6,104 nt of DNA from Chloroflexota bacterium (GTDB lineage Bacteria > Chloroflexota > Anaerolineae > Promineifilales > Promineifilaceae). Position 1 is the first letter of the stretch; each line of letters opens with the position of its first letter. A model generated the notes under the pieces. The model was not told the DNA's origin, did not search any database, and worked only from the letters and a program-made list of their open reading frames with translations. Below are positions 1 through 5,394 of the stretch, piece by piece. The translations under genes were made by a program, and so were the position numbers. The DNA lies in contig JAAEOP010000298.1 in NCBI GenBank assembly GCA_024223125.1, positions 1 to 6,104 on the forward strand, written 5' to 3'.

Positions 1-197
1 CCATACAAAAACAAACACCCCTCACGCTGAACTATCAAGCGCTACATGCCCCCACGCCCAAACAACACATTGTTGAGCCGCTGCGCCTGGAACAACGAGG
101 AGACCTGTTTTACCTGTACGCCTACAGTTACCGCGCCGAAGCCAACCTCACCTTTCGCCTGGATCGTCTCACAGCCATCTCTACTCCCACACCCTGA
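1..197 (+). CDS. WYL-domain transcriptional regulator, C-terminal part (5' truncated by window)
   Basis: The open frame enters from the left edge (first full codon at 3) and ends at TGA 195-197, leaving 64 residues. The visible part matches the second half of a WYL domain: an early strand ending N-Y (residues 10-11), the V-E-P-L-R-L block (24-29), then R-G-D-L-F-Y-L (32-38, with F-Y-L standing for W-Y-L), A-Y-S-Y-R (40-44), and the closing F-R-L-D-R-L (51-56). WYL domains are ligand-sensing modules normally fused to an N-terminal winged-helix DNA-binding domain. They regulate transcription and are common near stress, DNA-damage and defence genes. Here only eight residues follow F-R-L-D-R-L, so the WCX extension found in many relatives is absent. 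The DNA-binding part would lie upstream of the window. The family call is fairly safe; target and ligand are unknown. The sensor gene begins 115 nt downstream on the same strand. Confidence 0.8.
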   Translation, partial: IQKQTPLTLNYQALHAPTPKQHIVEPLRLEQRGDLFYLYAYSYRAEANLTFRLDRLTAISTPTP

Positions 198-243
198 TAC
201 TTTTATTACCCCAATCCGGTATTGGAATTACCGTCCGCATCTG
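198..243 (+). repeat. Intergenic repeat, copy A
   Basis: This segment begins directly after the WYL gene stop. It aligns with 3491-3535, which begins one base after the response-regulator stop. The first ten bases (TACTTTTATT) are identical, the next 14 match at 11 positions including TCCGGTA, and the 3' end shares TAC and CGCAT. By hand I count 34 identities over 45 aligned positions with one gap. Copy A also holds a small CCAAT/ATTGG stem (211-215 with 221-225). It may be a dispersed intergenic element or a shared 3'-end processing or termination signal. Confidence 0.55.
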
Positions 244-263
244 CCATACTACAAATAGAACCT

Positions 264-272
264 TGTGATAAT
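264..272 (+). promoter_or_regulatory. Possible extended -10 promoter for the sensor gene
   Basis: TGT followed by GATAAT (267-272) fits an extended -10 element (TGn plus 5 of 6 TATAAT positions). Transcription would begin near 279, giving a leader of about 34 nt before the start at 313. No good -35 hexamer sits at 16-18 nt upstream, so this remains a weak call. Confidence 0.25.
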
Positions 273-298
273 GCCCGTTTTGCATCAATTGTAACGAC

Positions 299-303
299 AG
301 GAG
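299..303 (+). promoter_or_regulatory. Ribosome-binding site of the sensor gene
   Basis: AGGAG lies 9 nt before ATG 313 and supports that start over the in-frame ATG at 334, which has no comparable site upstream. Confidence 0.75.
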
Positions 304-312
304 ACAAACCCC

Positions 313-2661
313 ATGAAAGATAACCAGATAACCATGGCCGCCCTGTCCGCGCCCAAATTATGGCTGCGCCGAACAGCCGCCATCTACGCCCTTCCCTGGA
401 GCCAGCAGATCTATGCCACTTTGATGTATCTATATGGTGGTATGATCGGCATACCTCTTCGCCTGTTAGGTGCATATTGGCTCACTATATTCCTCATATG
501 TATCCTTATAGACCTGACTGCCCCCCAATCCAGAATTATACGTCTTCTTTGCTTCCTACAAAGCGCCCTCAAAAGATTATTCCCCCAATACAGTTTTGCA
601 TCGCCTTACGTTCCACAAGACCAACATCAGGTTTTTTTTACCTGCCGCAAACCGCCGCTTTTTCAGTTCCGGCACATCATCCACTGGGTTGGTTTTTTAG
701 GGGCTATCTTAGCTGCCTGGGGGTTCGCCTGGTTACAAGCAATTGTCACGCCAGTTGTCCCCACTGAATCCCAAATCATTTTTACCTTTTTTCTGTTTTT
801 TGGGGGACTTCTTCCCTTCACCAGTTTCACGGCTACCAAAACCCCCTTTATGTCTCCCCCGACCAGACGTACTATCTGGATTATACTGGGCATCATTGGT
901 CTGTTGATCGCCTTATATACCCTTAAACCGGTGACAACAAACCACACCCTGATCGCCTTCGGTATAGCCTGTTTTTTCCTAGTCTACATCGTCATCCTCA
1001 TAATACAGCGTTTGTGGACCGGCCAAAAAATATGGGGCGAAGTTATTCGTACTATCAGTATGGATTGTCTCAATTGGCCCAACGCCAGCCCCAACCTGAA
1101 CCAAGTGCCAGCCCTCATTGGCGGCCGTATGCGTTTTGACCGCGTATTCATTCTGGAATTGACCCCCGATGAACAATTTCTAGAAGTTACGGCCGAACAT
1201 GGCGACTACACTTCCGTTTGCGGTCAAAAAATCCCTATCGCTAACAGCCTCACCGGGCACGCCTATCAAAGTAAAGATACCGTCATTTGGAACAACATCG
1301 CCGCCTGTAACTACTATCACTCCGTCTTTAATGACGATGATACCAAAGCCGAAATGGCCGTTCCCATCATTCACCAGGGCGTTGTTTACGGTATTTTGGA
1401 TGTGCAGGCCAGTGTGAAAGGCGCCTACACGCCCGGCGACCAAAATGCCCTGGAAACGATTGCCGGCATCTTAGGCACAGCCATTGCCATAGATAAACGA
1501 GAACAGTTCTTCCACGCGGCCACCGCTTTATGGCGGCATGTGATGTCAACCAACACAAACCTCGATTCCGAAAAAGATGTCTTTAACCTGTTTGCCCAAT
1601 TTGCCCAAAAGCGTTTGGGCGTTGACCTGGTTATCTACTACCCTCTTTCTCTGGCTGGTTATCCTGTTCACGCGCCTTACATATACGGCGATTTGCAAAA
1701 TTCCGCCCCCCTTCCCCCGCCTGATCGGGATCCTGACAGCCCTTTGTTGCAGCAAATATCAGATTGGGAATCATTCTTTGACCCCCACGTCACCCCCAAT
1801 TCCCAGTTAGCCCCCCCCTTTACTGCTGGTAGTTCAGGTTTTGTACAGCAAGAAATCATTAAATCCGCCTGTTTTTTACCTGTTGGTGTCCGCCAGGAAA
1901 GAATGGGCGCCCTGTTCCTCTATTTTCGCCACGAAAAACAGTTCGACCAGGCTTATAAATTCTCCGTCCTCAGCCTCTCTCAATCTCTGGCTCTGGCTGC
2001 GGCTCAGGTACGTTATCGAGACCTGGTCTACAAAAGTTTTGCCCGACCAGAAATGAGCATCCACAGTATTATCGGCCGCTATGGTTTCAAAACCAGCATC
2101 AGTGCCCCGTTAAAAAGCAAACAAGCTAGGCAGTCAGCCTTTCCTATAGACCTTCTGCTCACCCAAATGGACCAATTTATTATCGAACTCCGTCTGGCCG
2201 ATTCCGCCTATCCACCAGACTTTGCCCGTCAATCTTTTCTGGATCAGATACAAGCTTTCAAAAGCTCTCTCCCCGTAAACAAAGACGGCCGTCGTCCCCG
2301 GCTCAAGCTGGCAATTGACCCCAATATTGAAAAGGAGTTTACGTTGGTCAAACTAGCACTCTACCGCCTCATCACAGAATCTATCACCAATGCCATTATC
2401 CACGGTAGCGCCAGCCGTATTCAAGTACAATTACAACGTAACTGTCACATTATCGAGGTAGAAATCAATAACAACGGCCACCCTCTGCCACCAGAAGCCG
2501 AAAAAAGACAAAGCGAAAACGGTATATATACTCTGCTGCGCGAATGTGTCGCAAAATTAGGGGCCAATACGCGTATCGCTAACCTACCCCAACAAAAAGG
2601 CGTCATTGTTTATGCCGCTATTCATGCCCTTCCCCCGCACACAACCCATGACGATATCTAG
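313..2661 (+). CDS. Membrane sensor, GAF-GAF-histidine-kinase-like ATPase (degenerate)
   Basis: Length is 782 residues. The N-terminal third is hydrophobic, with likely membrane helices near 50-68, 121-143, 153-174, 187-205 and 212-233 (perhaps another at 33-48). A GAF domain follows at about 255-395 (I-P-I-A-N-S-L-T-G-H-A, then V-P-I-I-H-Q-G-V-V-Y-G-I-L-D-V-Q). A second, more diverged GAF-like region spans about 420-565. The C-terminal HATPase_c domain (about 660-772) is of the NarL/DesK-partner class: N-box E689, N693, H697, and a G2-like segment around 736-755. A conserved H-E-x-x-D phosphoacceptor box is not visible between 566 and 660, and the G1 motif reads N-N-N-G-H-P (719-724) where D-D-G-x-G is usual. 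It could be a signalling pseudokinase or an unusual kinase. A response regulator follows after 120 nt, so they probably form a pair. The sensed signal is unknown. Confidence 0.8.
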   Translation: MKDNQITMAALSAPKLWLRRTAAIYALPWSQQIYATLMYLYGGMIGIPLRLLGAYWLTIFLICILIDLTAPQSRIIRLLCFLQSALKRLFPQYSFASPYVPQDQHQVFFTCRKPPLFQFRHIIHWVGFLGAILAAWGFAWLQAIVTPVVPTESQIIFTFFLFFGGLLPFTSFTATKTPFMSPPTRRTIWIILGIIGLLIALYTLKPVTTNHTLIAFGIACFFLVYIVILIIQRLWTGQKIWGEVIRTISMDCLNWPNASPNLNQVPALIGGRMRFDRVFILELTPDEQFLEVTAEHGDYTSVCGQKIPIANSLTGHAYQSKDTVIWNNIAACNYYHSVFNDDDTKAEMAVPIIHQGVVYGILDVQASVKGAYTPGDQNALETIAGILGTAIAIDKREQFFHAATALWRHVMSTNTNLDSEKDVFNLFAQFAQKRLGVDLVIYYPLSLAGYPVHAPYIYGDLQNSAPLPPPDRDPDSPLLQQISDWESFFDPHVTPNSQLAPPFTAGSSGFVQQEIIKSACFLPVGVRQERMGALFLYFRHEKQFDQAYKFSVLSLSQSLALAAAQVRYRDLVYKSFARPEMSIHSIIGRYGFKTSISAPLKSKQARQSAFPIDLLLTQMDQFIIELRLADSAYPPDFARQSFLDQIQAFKSSLPVNKDGRRPRLKLAIDPNIEKEFTLVKLALYRLITESITNAIIHGSASRIQVQLQRNCHIIEVEINNNGHPLPPEAEKRQSENGIYTLLRECVAKLGANTRIANLPQQKGVIVYAAIHALPPHTTHDDI

Positions 2662-2767
2662 CTCCATTTCTAAAGGCATCATATCCCTTACTTAAAAACA
2701 CACGTTCACTAAACAACGCCTCATACTTATTCGTGATCCATTCATCTAAGAGACATTTTAATTCAAT

Positions 2768-2774
2768 AAGGAGG
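2768..2774 (+). promoter_or_regulatory. Strong ribosome-binding site of the response regulator
   Basis: AAGGAGG lies 7 nt before ATG 2782, a near-perfect Shine-Dalgarno match and the strongest in the window. It fixes the start. The rest of the 120-nt spacer (2662-2781) is AT-rich. I found no convincing -35/-10 pair or hairpin in it, so whether the regulator is co-transcribed with the sensor is open. Confidence 0.8.
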
Positions 2775-2781
2775 AAAAGAA

Positions 2782-3489
2782 ATGACTCAACAAAATAACC
2801 GCATCTTATTATTAGTAGAAGACAACCGTCTGCAATACATTTCCTTACGGTCTGAACTTGAAGGCACAGGCTGGCAAATTATTCATTGTGAAGATATGCC
2901 CTCTACCCTGTACGCATACGATCAAAGTGAAAAAACAGGCGAATACATAGACGTTGTGGCCATGGACCTGGGGCTGCCTCCCGGTAAAAACGATCCGCTG
3001 CGAACCGGTCTGAAATTAGCCAAAGCCCTGCGCCAACGAGACGCTGACTTACCCATTCTAGCCTATACCAGTCTTTCTCCTCCCGGCAACAATCTTTTTC
3101 AGACCCTGGTTTCTGAGCTGCTTCCCTTGCAAATCTCCTTCGTCTCTCTACGGAATGACGATCCCAATATTGTTCAACTGCTTGATCTTGCCTATCAAGA
3201 TTATGTGTTCCTTTCTCCTGGTCCGGCTGGCATTTTACCGTTGGCCTTGCCTACTGCGCCGGATCCTCTTTCGGCCGACCTGTGGCAAACATTGGCACTG
3301 CTGGCACAAGGAAAAAATTATGCCGAAATCGCCCGCGATCTACCCAATATTGGCATAGATGGCGTGCGCGCCCGCATGACTCGTATCCGCAGCTTGTTAA
3401 TGGAACTAGGCGAATTGGAAGATTACCAGCGAGATAGAGAAGACCTAATCATCTGGTATCGTCGTCACCATATCCGTTATCGTCGTTGA
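2782..3489 (+). CDS. Response regulator: receiver domain plus LuxR-like HTH
   Basis: Length is 235 residues. Residues 7-140 form a CheY-like receiver: acidic pair E13-D14 after the first strand, phosphoacceptor D62 in V-V-A-M-D-L-G-L-P, and switch residue T96 in I-L-A-Y-T-S. The conserved lysine expected after the fifth strand is not seen; the matching segment is F-V-S-L-R (120-124), so R124 is the nearest basic residue. A proline-rich linker (145-162) leads to a helix-turn-helix at about 165-208 (L-L-A-Q-G-K-N-Y-A-E-I-A, then V-R-A-R-M-T-R-I). This resembles the NarL/LuxR type but lacks several of its usual residues. The tail is very basic (Y-R-R-H-H-I-R-Y-R-R). It is most likely the output partner of the upstream sensor and a DNA-binding regulator. 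Its targets could include the downstream vWA/tubulin operon, by position only. Confidence 0.85.
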   Translation: MTQQNNRILLLVEDNRLQYISLRSELEGTGWQIIHCEDMPSTLYAYDQSEKTGEYIDVVAMDLGLPPGKNDPLRTGLKLAKALRQRDADLPILAYTSLSPPGNNLFQTLVSELLPLQISFVSLRNDDPNIVQLLDLAYQDYVFLSPGPAGILPLALPTAPDPLSADLWQTLALLAQGKNYAEIARDLPNIGIDGVRARMTRIRSLLMELGELEDYQRDREDLIIWYRRHHIRYRR

Positions 3490-3490
3490 T

Positions 3491-3535
3491 TACTTTTATT
3501 CCCTCATTCCGGTAATAAATCTACGCTCGCATGTG
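3491..3535 (+). repeat. Intergenic repeat, copy B
   Basis: Second copy of the element at 198-243, placed one base after the response-regulator stop codon. It shares TACTTTTATT, TCCGGTA, TAC and CGCAT with copy A. It also carries a TTTATT/AATAAA inverted repeat (3495-3500 with 3514-3519) that copy A lacks. Its 3' end forms the left arm of the hairpin at 3525-3554. Confidence 0.55.
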
Positions 3536-3554
3536 ATTGTCAGCATATGCGAGC
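3525..3554 (+). terminator. Hairpin, candidate terminator of the response regulator
   Basis: The arms GCTCGCAT (3525-3532) and ATGCGAGC (3547-3554) are perfect complements. The stem extends inward through one G-U, one U-A and one G-C pair to 11 bp with an 8-nt loop (3536-3543). The downstream stretch CCTCCTTTAATT has only a short T run, so a classical intrinsic terminator is uncertain. A protein operator of the same symmetry is an alternative. Confidence 0.5.
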
Positions 3555-3567
3555 CCTCCTTTAATTC

Positions 3568-3581
3568 CCGCCGTCCGGCGG
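3568..3581 (+). terminator. GC-rich short hairpin downstream of the regulator
   Basis: CCGCC (3568-3572) pairs with GGCGG (3577-3581) around the loop GTCC. A CCCTTTT stretch begins only about 10 nt later. It could reinforce termination together with the hairpin at 3525-3554, or could be part of the structured leader of the vWA gene. Confidence 0.35.
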
Positions 3582-3585
3582 TGTA

Positions 3586-3651
3586 TTATGCCCTTTTCTA
3601 TGCTTCAATTCGGGTATTGACAAGAATTTACTCAAACAAGGGCATAGAAAA
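3586..3651 (+). promoter_or_regulatory. Overlapping alternative inverted repeats across RBS and start of the vWA gene
   Basis: Two mutually exclusive stems share the same sequence. In stem 1, 3586-3595 pairs with 3638-3647 (nine Watson-Crick pairs plus one G-U), burying the only Shine-Dalgarno-like sequence, AAGGG 3638-3642. In stem 2, TTTTCTATG 3594-3602 pairs perfectly with CATAGAAAA 3643-3651, covering the spacer and the first base of the start codon; C3603-G3642 adds a tenth pair. Either fold should lower translation initiation. A 10-residue upstream frame (ATG 3588 to TGA 3618-3620) runs through the left arms. Control of translation is inference; a DNA operator is possible. Confidence 0.4.
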
Positions 3652-5390
3652 TGAAAACAAATCTTGACCACTCGCCAAAAAATAAACGAAGTCTCGGTTG
3701 TTCAAACTGCGCTATGGGCTGTATCTTTCTTCTTCTCCTTTTTGCAGCCCTTGTTTGCGCCTTTTTTTCTTTACTTTTCCCTCGTTTAGCTCATGCAGCC
3801 ACCCCCAACCCCTTACCGCTTTTCGCCATTCTCCTTATAGACAACAGCAATTCCATGTTTGAAAAGGGCGGGGTCGGTTCAGACCCCGCCCTTTTACGTA
3901 TTGACGCCGCCCGCCTATTCCTCTCCTATTTAGGCGTAGATGAACCAGACCTCACCCACCAGGCCGGCGTCATCTTCTTCGGCACAGAAGCCGAAACGGC
4001 CGTCCCCCTCACCCCCCTCACCCACCAACAGCAGCGCAGCCAACTTTTCGACCATATCGCCAACCCGCCGCGCCTGGGCTGGACAGACCATCTGGCCGCC
4101 CTGGAACTGGCCGCCGCCCAATTAGAGGCCGTAACAACGCCCCACCGGCCAGCCATCATTCTGCTGACAGACGGCAAACCAGAATGGGAAAAGACGCCCA
4201 CAACGGCCGAAATGAACGTCTACACAGCCGCCCTACACGCCATCAGCCAACAGTTAGCGGCCGCCAGCACCCCCCTCTTCGTCATCCTGCTGTCCAATCC
4301 GGCCGCCGATGCTGACCCCGATGTTGCCGCCGTCTGGCAGCCTTTATGGGAAGAGATGAGCGCCGCCACGCCAGACGGCCGTTTCTACCTGGCGCAGACG
4401 GCCGCCGACCTGCCCAACATTTACCATGACATCGTGGTCACACTCACCCATCGTCAGACGGAAGGGATTGTGTTGGATACGGCCGTTGCCCAAACCAACG
4501 AACAGTCGCTCACCATCCCGCCCGGCCTGGCCCAATTAACCCTCGTCATCAGCAAAGAAAGCCCCACCCAAACTGTCGCCATTCACTCAGGGGACGGCCA
4601 GCTTCTGGATGCGTCCCAACCGCAAGTGCGGCAGGCTGGGGGCGGCGTACCCGCGCGGGAAGAGGTATGGATTATCGAGCAGCCTGTCCCCGGTCCCTGG
4701 AGCGTTCGCATTACAGGCGCCGGTCATGTTACCGTATGGCAAGACTCCATTCCTGCACCAACGGCCGTACCTACTCCCAATCCATCTCCCACCGCCCCAG
4801 CCTCCCCCACAACCTGGCCGACAACCCATACAACCATCCCTACCCACCAACCAACACCCACTAACCAACCACTACCCACCATCACCAAAACGGCCGTCCT
4901 ACAAACCGTTCCCCTGGCCAAACCGGCGGAAACGGCCGGGAGCAGCCAGCGTCCAGGTTGGCCCTGGCTGTTGGCCGGTTTGTTTCTATTGGGCGCCAGT
5001 ACGGCCGTTCTCTATCGTCGCCAGCAGCAGAACCAACCCACCGTCAGCGGCACATTACATTTGTTAGACGGCCGACAATTTAACAGCGGCCAAACAACAA
5101 GCGACCTGGACAGCCTCAACTGCCTCCAGGTCAGCCTCGGCCAGCCGCCGGCCGACATACCGTTGCCCGGCGCGCAAGGGCGGGTTGTCATCCGCCCCGG
5201 CCGTCCATTGGCCGACCTGTGGGAAATGCTCATCAGCGGGCACGGCCGCGTTCAGCTAGACGACACGCCCCTCGCCCATGAAAAACGTTTAACCGATACG
5301 GCCGTCATCCAATTCGGCCCGGATAGTCGCATCCGGTATGAAAACCTGCGCCTGCGCCAGGCCGAACGAGAAGATAACGAAAGGAGATAA
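3651..5390 (+). CDS. Membrane-anchored vWA-domain protein with cytosolic C-terminal domain
   Basis: Length is 579 residues. A basic N-terminus with a cysteine cluster (C17, C20, C24) precedes a hydrophobic helix (about 23-43) ending A-H-A-A, so it is either a signal anchor or a long signal peptide. The vWA domain spans about 56-265 and has a complete metal-ion-dependent adhesion site: D64-x-S66-x-S68, T145 in G-W-T-D, and D174 in L-L-T-D-G. A beta-rich region (270-365) follows, then a Pro/Thr-rich stalk (366-435), a second helix (436-454) flanked by R-R, and a C-terminal domain (463-569). Charge distribution predicts N-in, vWA outside, C-terminus inside. The stop lies 4 nt before the tubulin-like gene, whose ribosome-binding site overlaps the last codons, so the two are one operon and probably translationally coupled. 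The start at 3651 has only a weak AAGGG site. CGGCCG occurs 16 times within the gene. Confidence 0.88.
   Translation: MKTNLDHSPKNKRSLGCSNCAMGCIFLLLLFAALVCAFFSLLFPRLAHAATPNPLPLFAILLIDNSNSMFEKGGVGSDPALLRIDAARLFLSYLGVDEPDLTHQAGVIFFGTEAETAVPLTPLTHQQQRSQLFDHIANPPRLGWTDHLAALELAAAQLEAVTTPHRPAIILLTDGKPEWEKTPTTAEMNVYTAALHAISQQLAAASTPLFVILLSNPAADADPDVAAVWQPLWEEMSAATPDGRFYLAQTAADLPNIYHDIVVTLTHRQTEGIVLDTAVAQTNEQSLTIPPGLAQLTLVISKESPTQTVAIHSGDGQLLDASQPQVRQAGGGVPAREEVWIIEQPVPGPWSVRITGAGHVTVWQDSIPAPTAVPTPNPSPTAPASPTTWPTTHTTIPTHQPTPTNQPLPTITKTAVLQTVPLAKPAETAGSSQRPGWPWLLAGLFLLGASTAVLYRRQQQNQPTVSGTLHLLDGRQFNSGQTTSDLDSLNCLQVSLGQPPADIPLPGAQGRVVIRPGRPLADLWEMLISGHGRVQLDDTPLAHEKRLTDTAVIQFGPDSRIRYENLRLRQAEREDNERR
3862..3895. 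repeat. Perfect 14-bp inverted repeat inside the vWA coding region
   Basis: The arms AAAAGGGCGGGGTC (3862-3875) and GACCCCGCCCTTTT (3882-3895) are exact reverse complements around the loop GGTTCA. The GC-rich core with an A run on one side and a T run on the other has the shape of a bidirectional intrinsic terminator. It encodes E71 to L82, directly after the D-x-S-x-S-M motif of the vWA domain, and does not break the frame. Possible roles are attenuator, ribosome-pausing structure, or remnant of a palindromic repeat element. Confidence 0.85.
3997..5304. repeat. Cluster of the overused palindrome CGGCCG / ACGGCCGT
   Basis: By eye the window holds 23 copies of CGGCCG. Sixteen fall in the vWA gene, between 3997 and 5304 (for example at 3997, 4204, 4376, 4480, 4762, 4891, 5002, 5299), and two in the tubulin-like gene (5523, 6059). 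Only five lie in the first 3650 bases. Sixteen of the 23 are preceded by A, and eight are the full palindrome ACGGCCGT. In frame it usually reads Thr-Ala-x or Asp-Gly-Arg. Confidence 0.75.
5382..5386 (+). promoter_or_regulatory. Ribosome-binding site of the tubulin-like gene
   Basis: AGGAG lies 8 nt before ATG 5395 and sits within the last codons of the vWA gene. This indicates coupled translation and decides the start. Confidence 0.8.
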
Positions 5391-5394
5391 CCTC

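Noticed and set aside
46..258. 70-residue open frame starting at 46
   Set aside because: Out of frame with the WYL domain that matches its family well over 1-197; it has low-complexity content and no ribosome-binding site.
206..475. Minus-strand open frame over the sensor gene start
   Set aside because: It overlaps a well-supported gene start and its ribosome-binding site, and the protein matches nothing I recognise.
2722..2746. Possible third copy of the intergenic repeat after the sensor gene
   Set aside because: It shares only TACTT, ATTC and ATCTA fragments with large gaps and does not start at the stop codon.
3617..3622. Perfect -35 hexamer TTGACA upstream of the vWA gene
   Set aside because: No acceptable -10 lies at 16-18 nt; the best AT-rich site would start transcription at or past the ATG. 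It stays possible only with an unusual sigma factor.
3926..4201. Minus-strand frames opposite the vWA domain
   Set aside because: The + strand frame here carries the MIDAS residues, so the opposite frames are shadows.
4650..4659. 10-bp palindrome CCCGCGCGGG in the vWA gene
   Set aside because: Several 10-bp palindromes are expected by chance in a window of this length and it has no loop or flanking signal.
4587..5067. Long open frames on both strands across the Pro/Thr-rich stalk of the vWA gene
   Set aside because: They are by-products of low-complexity, C-rich coding sequence; they are Gly/Trp- or Pro-rich with no domain features.
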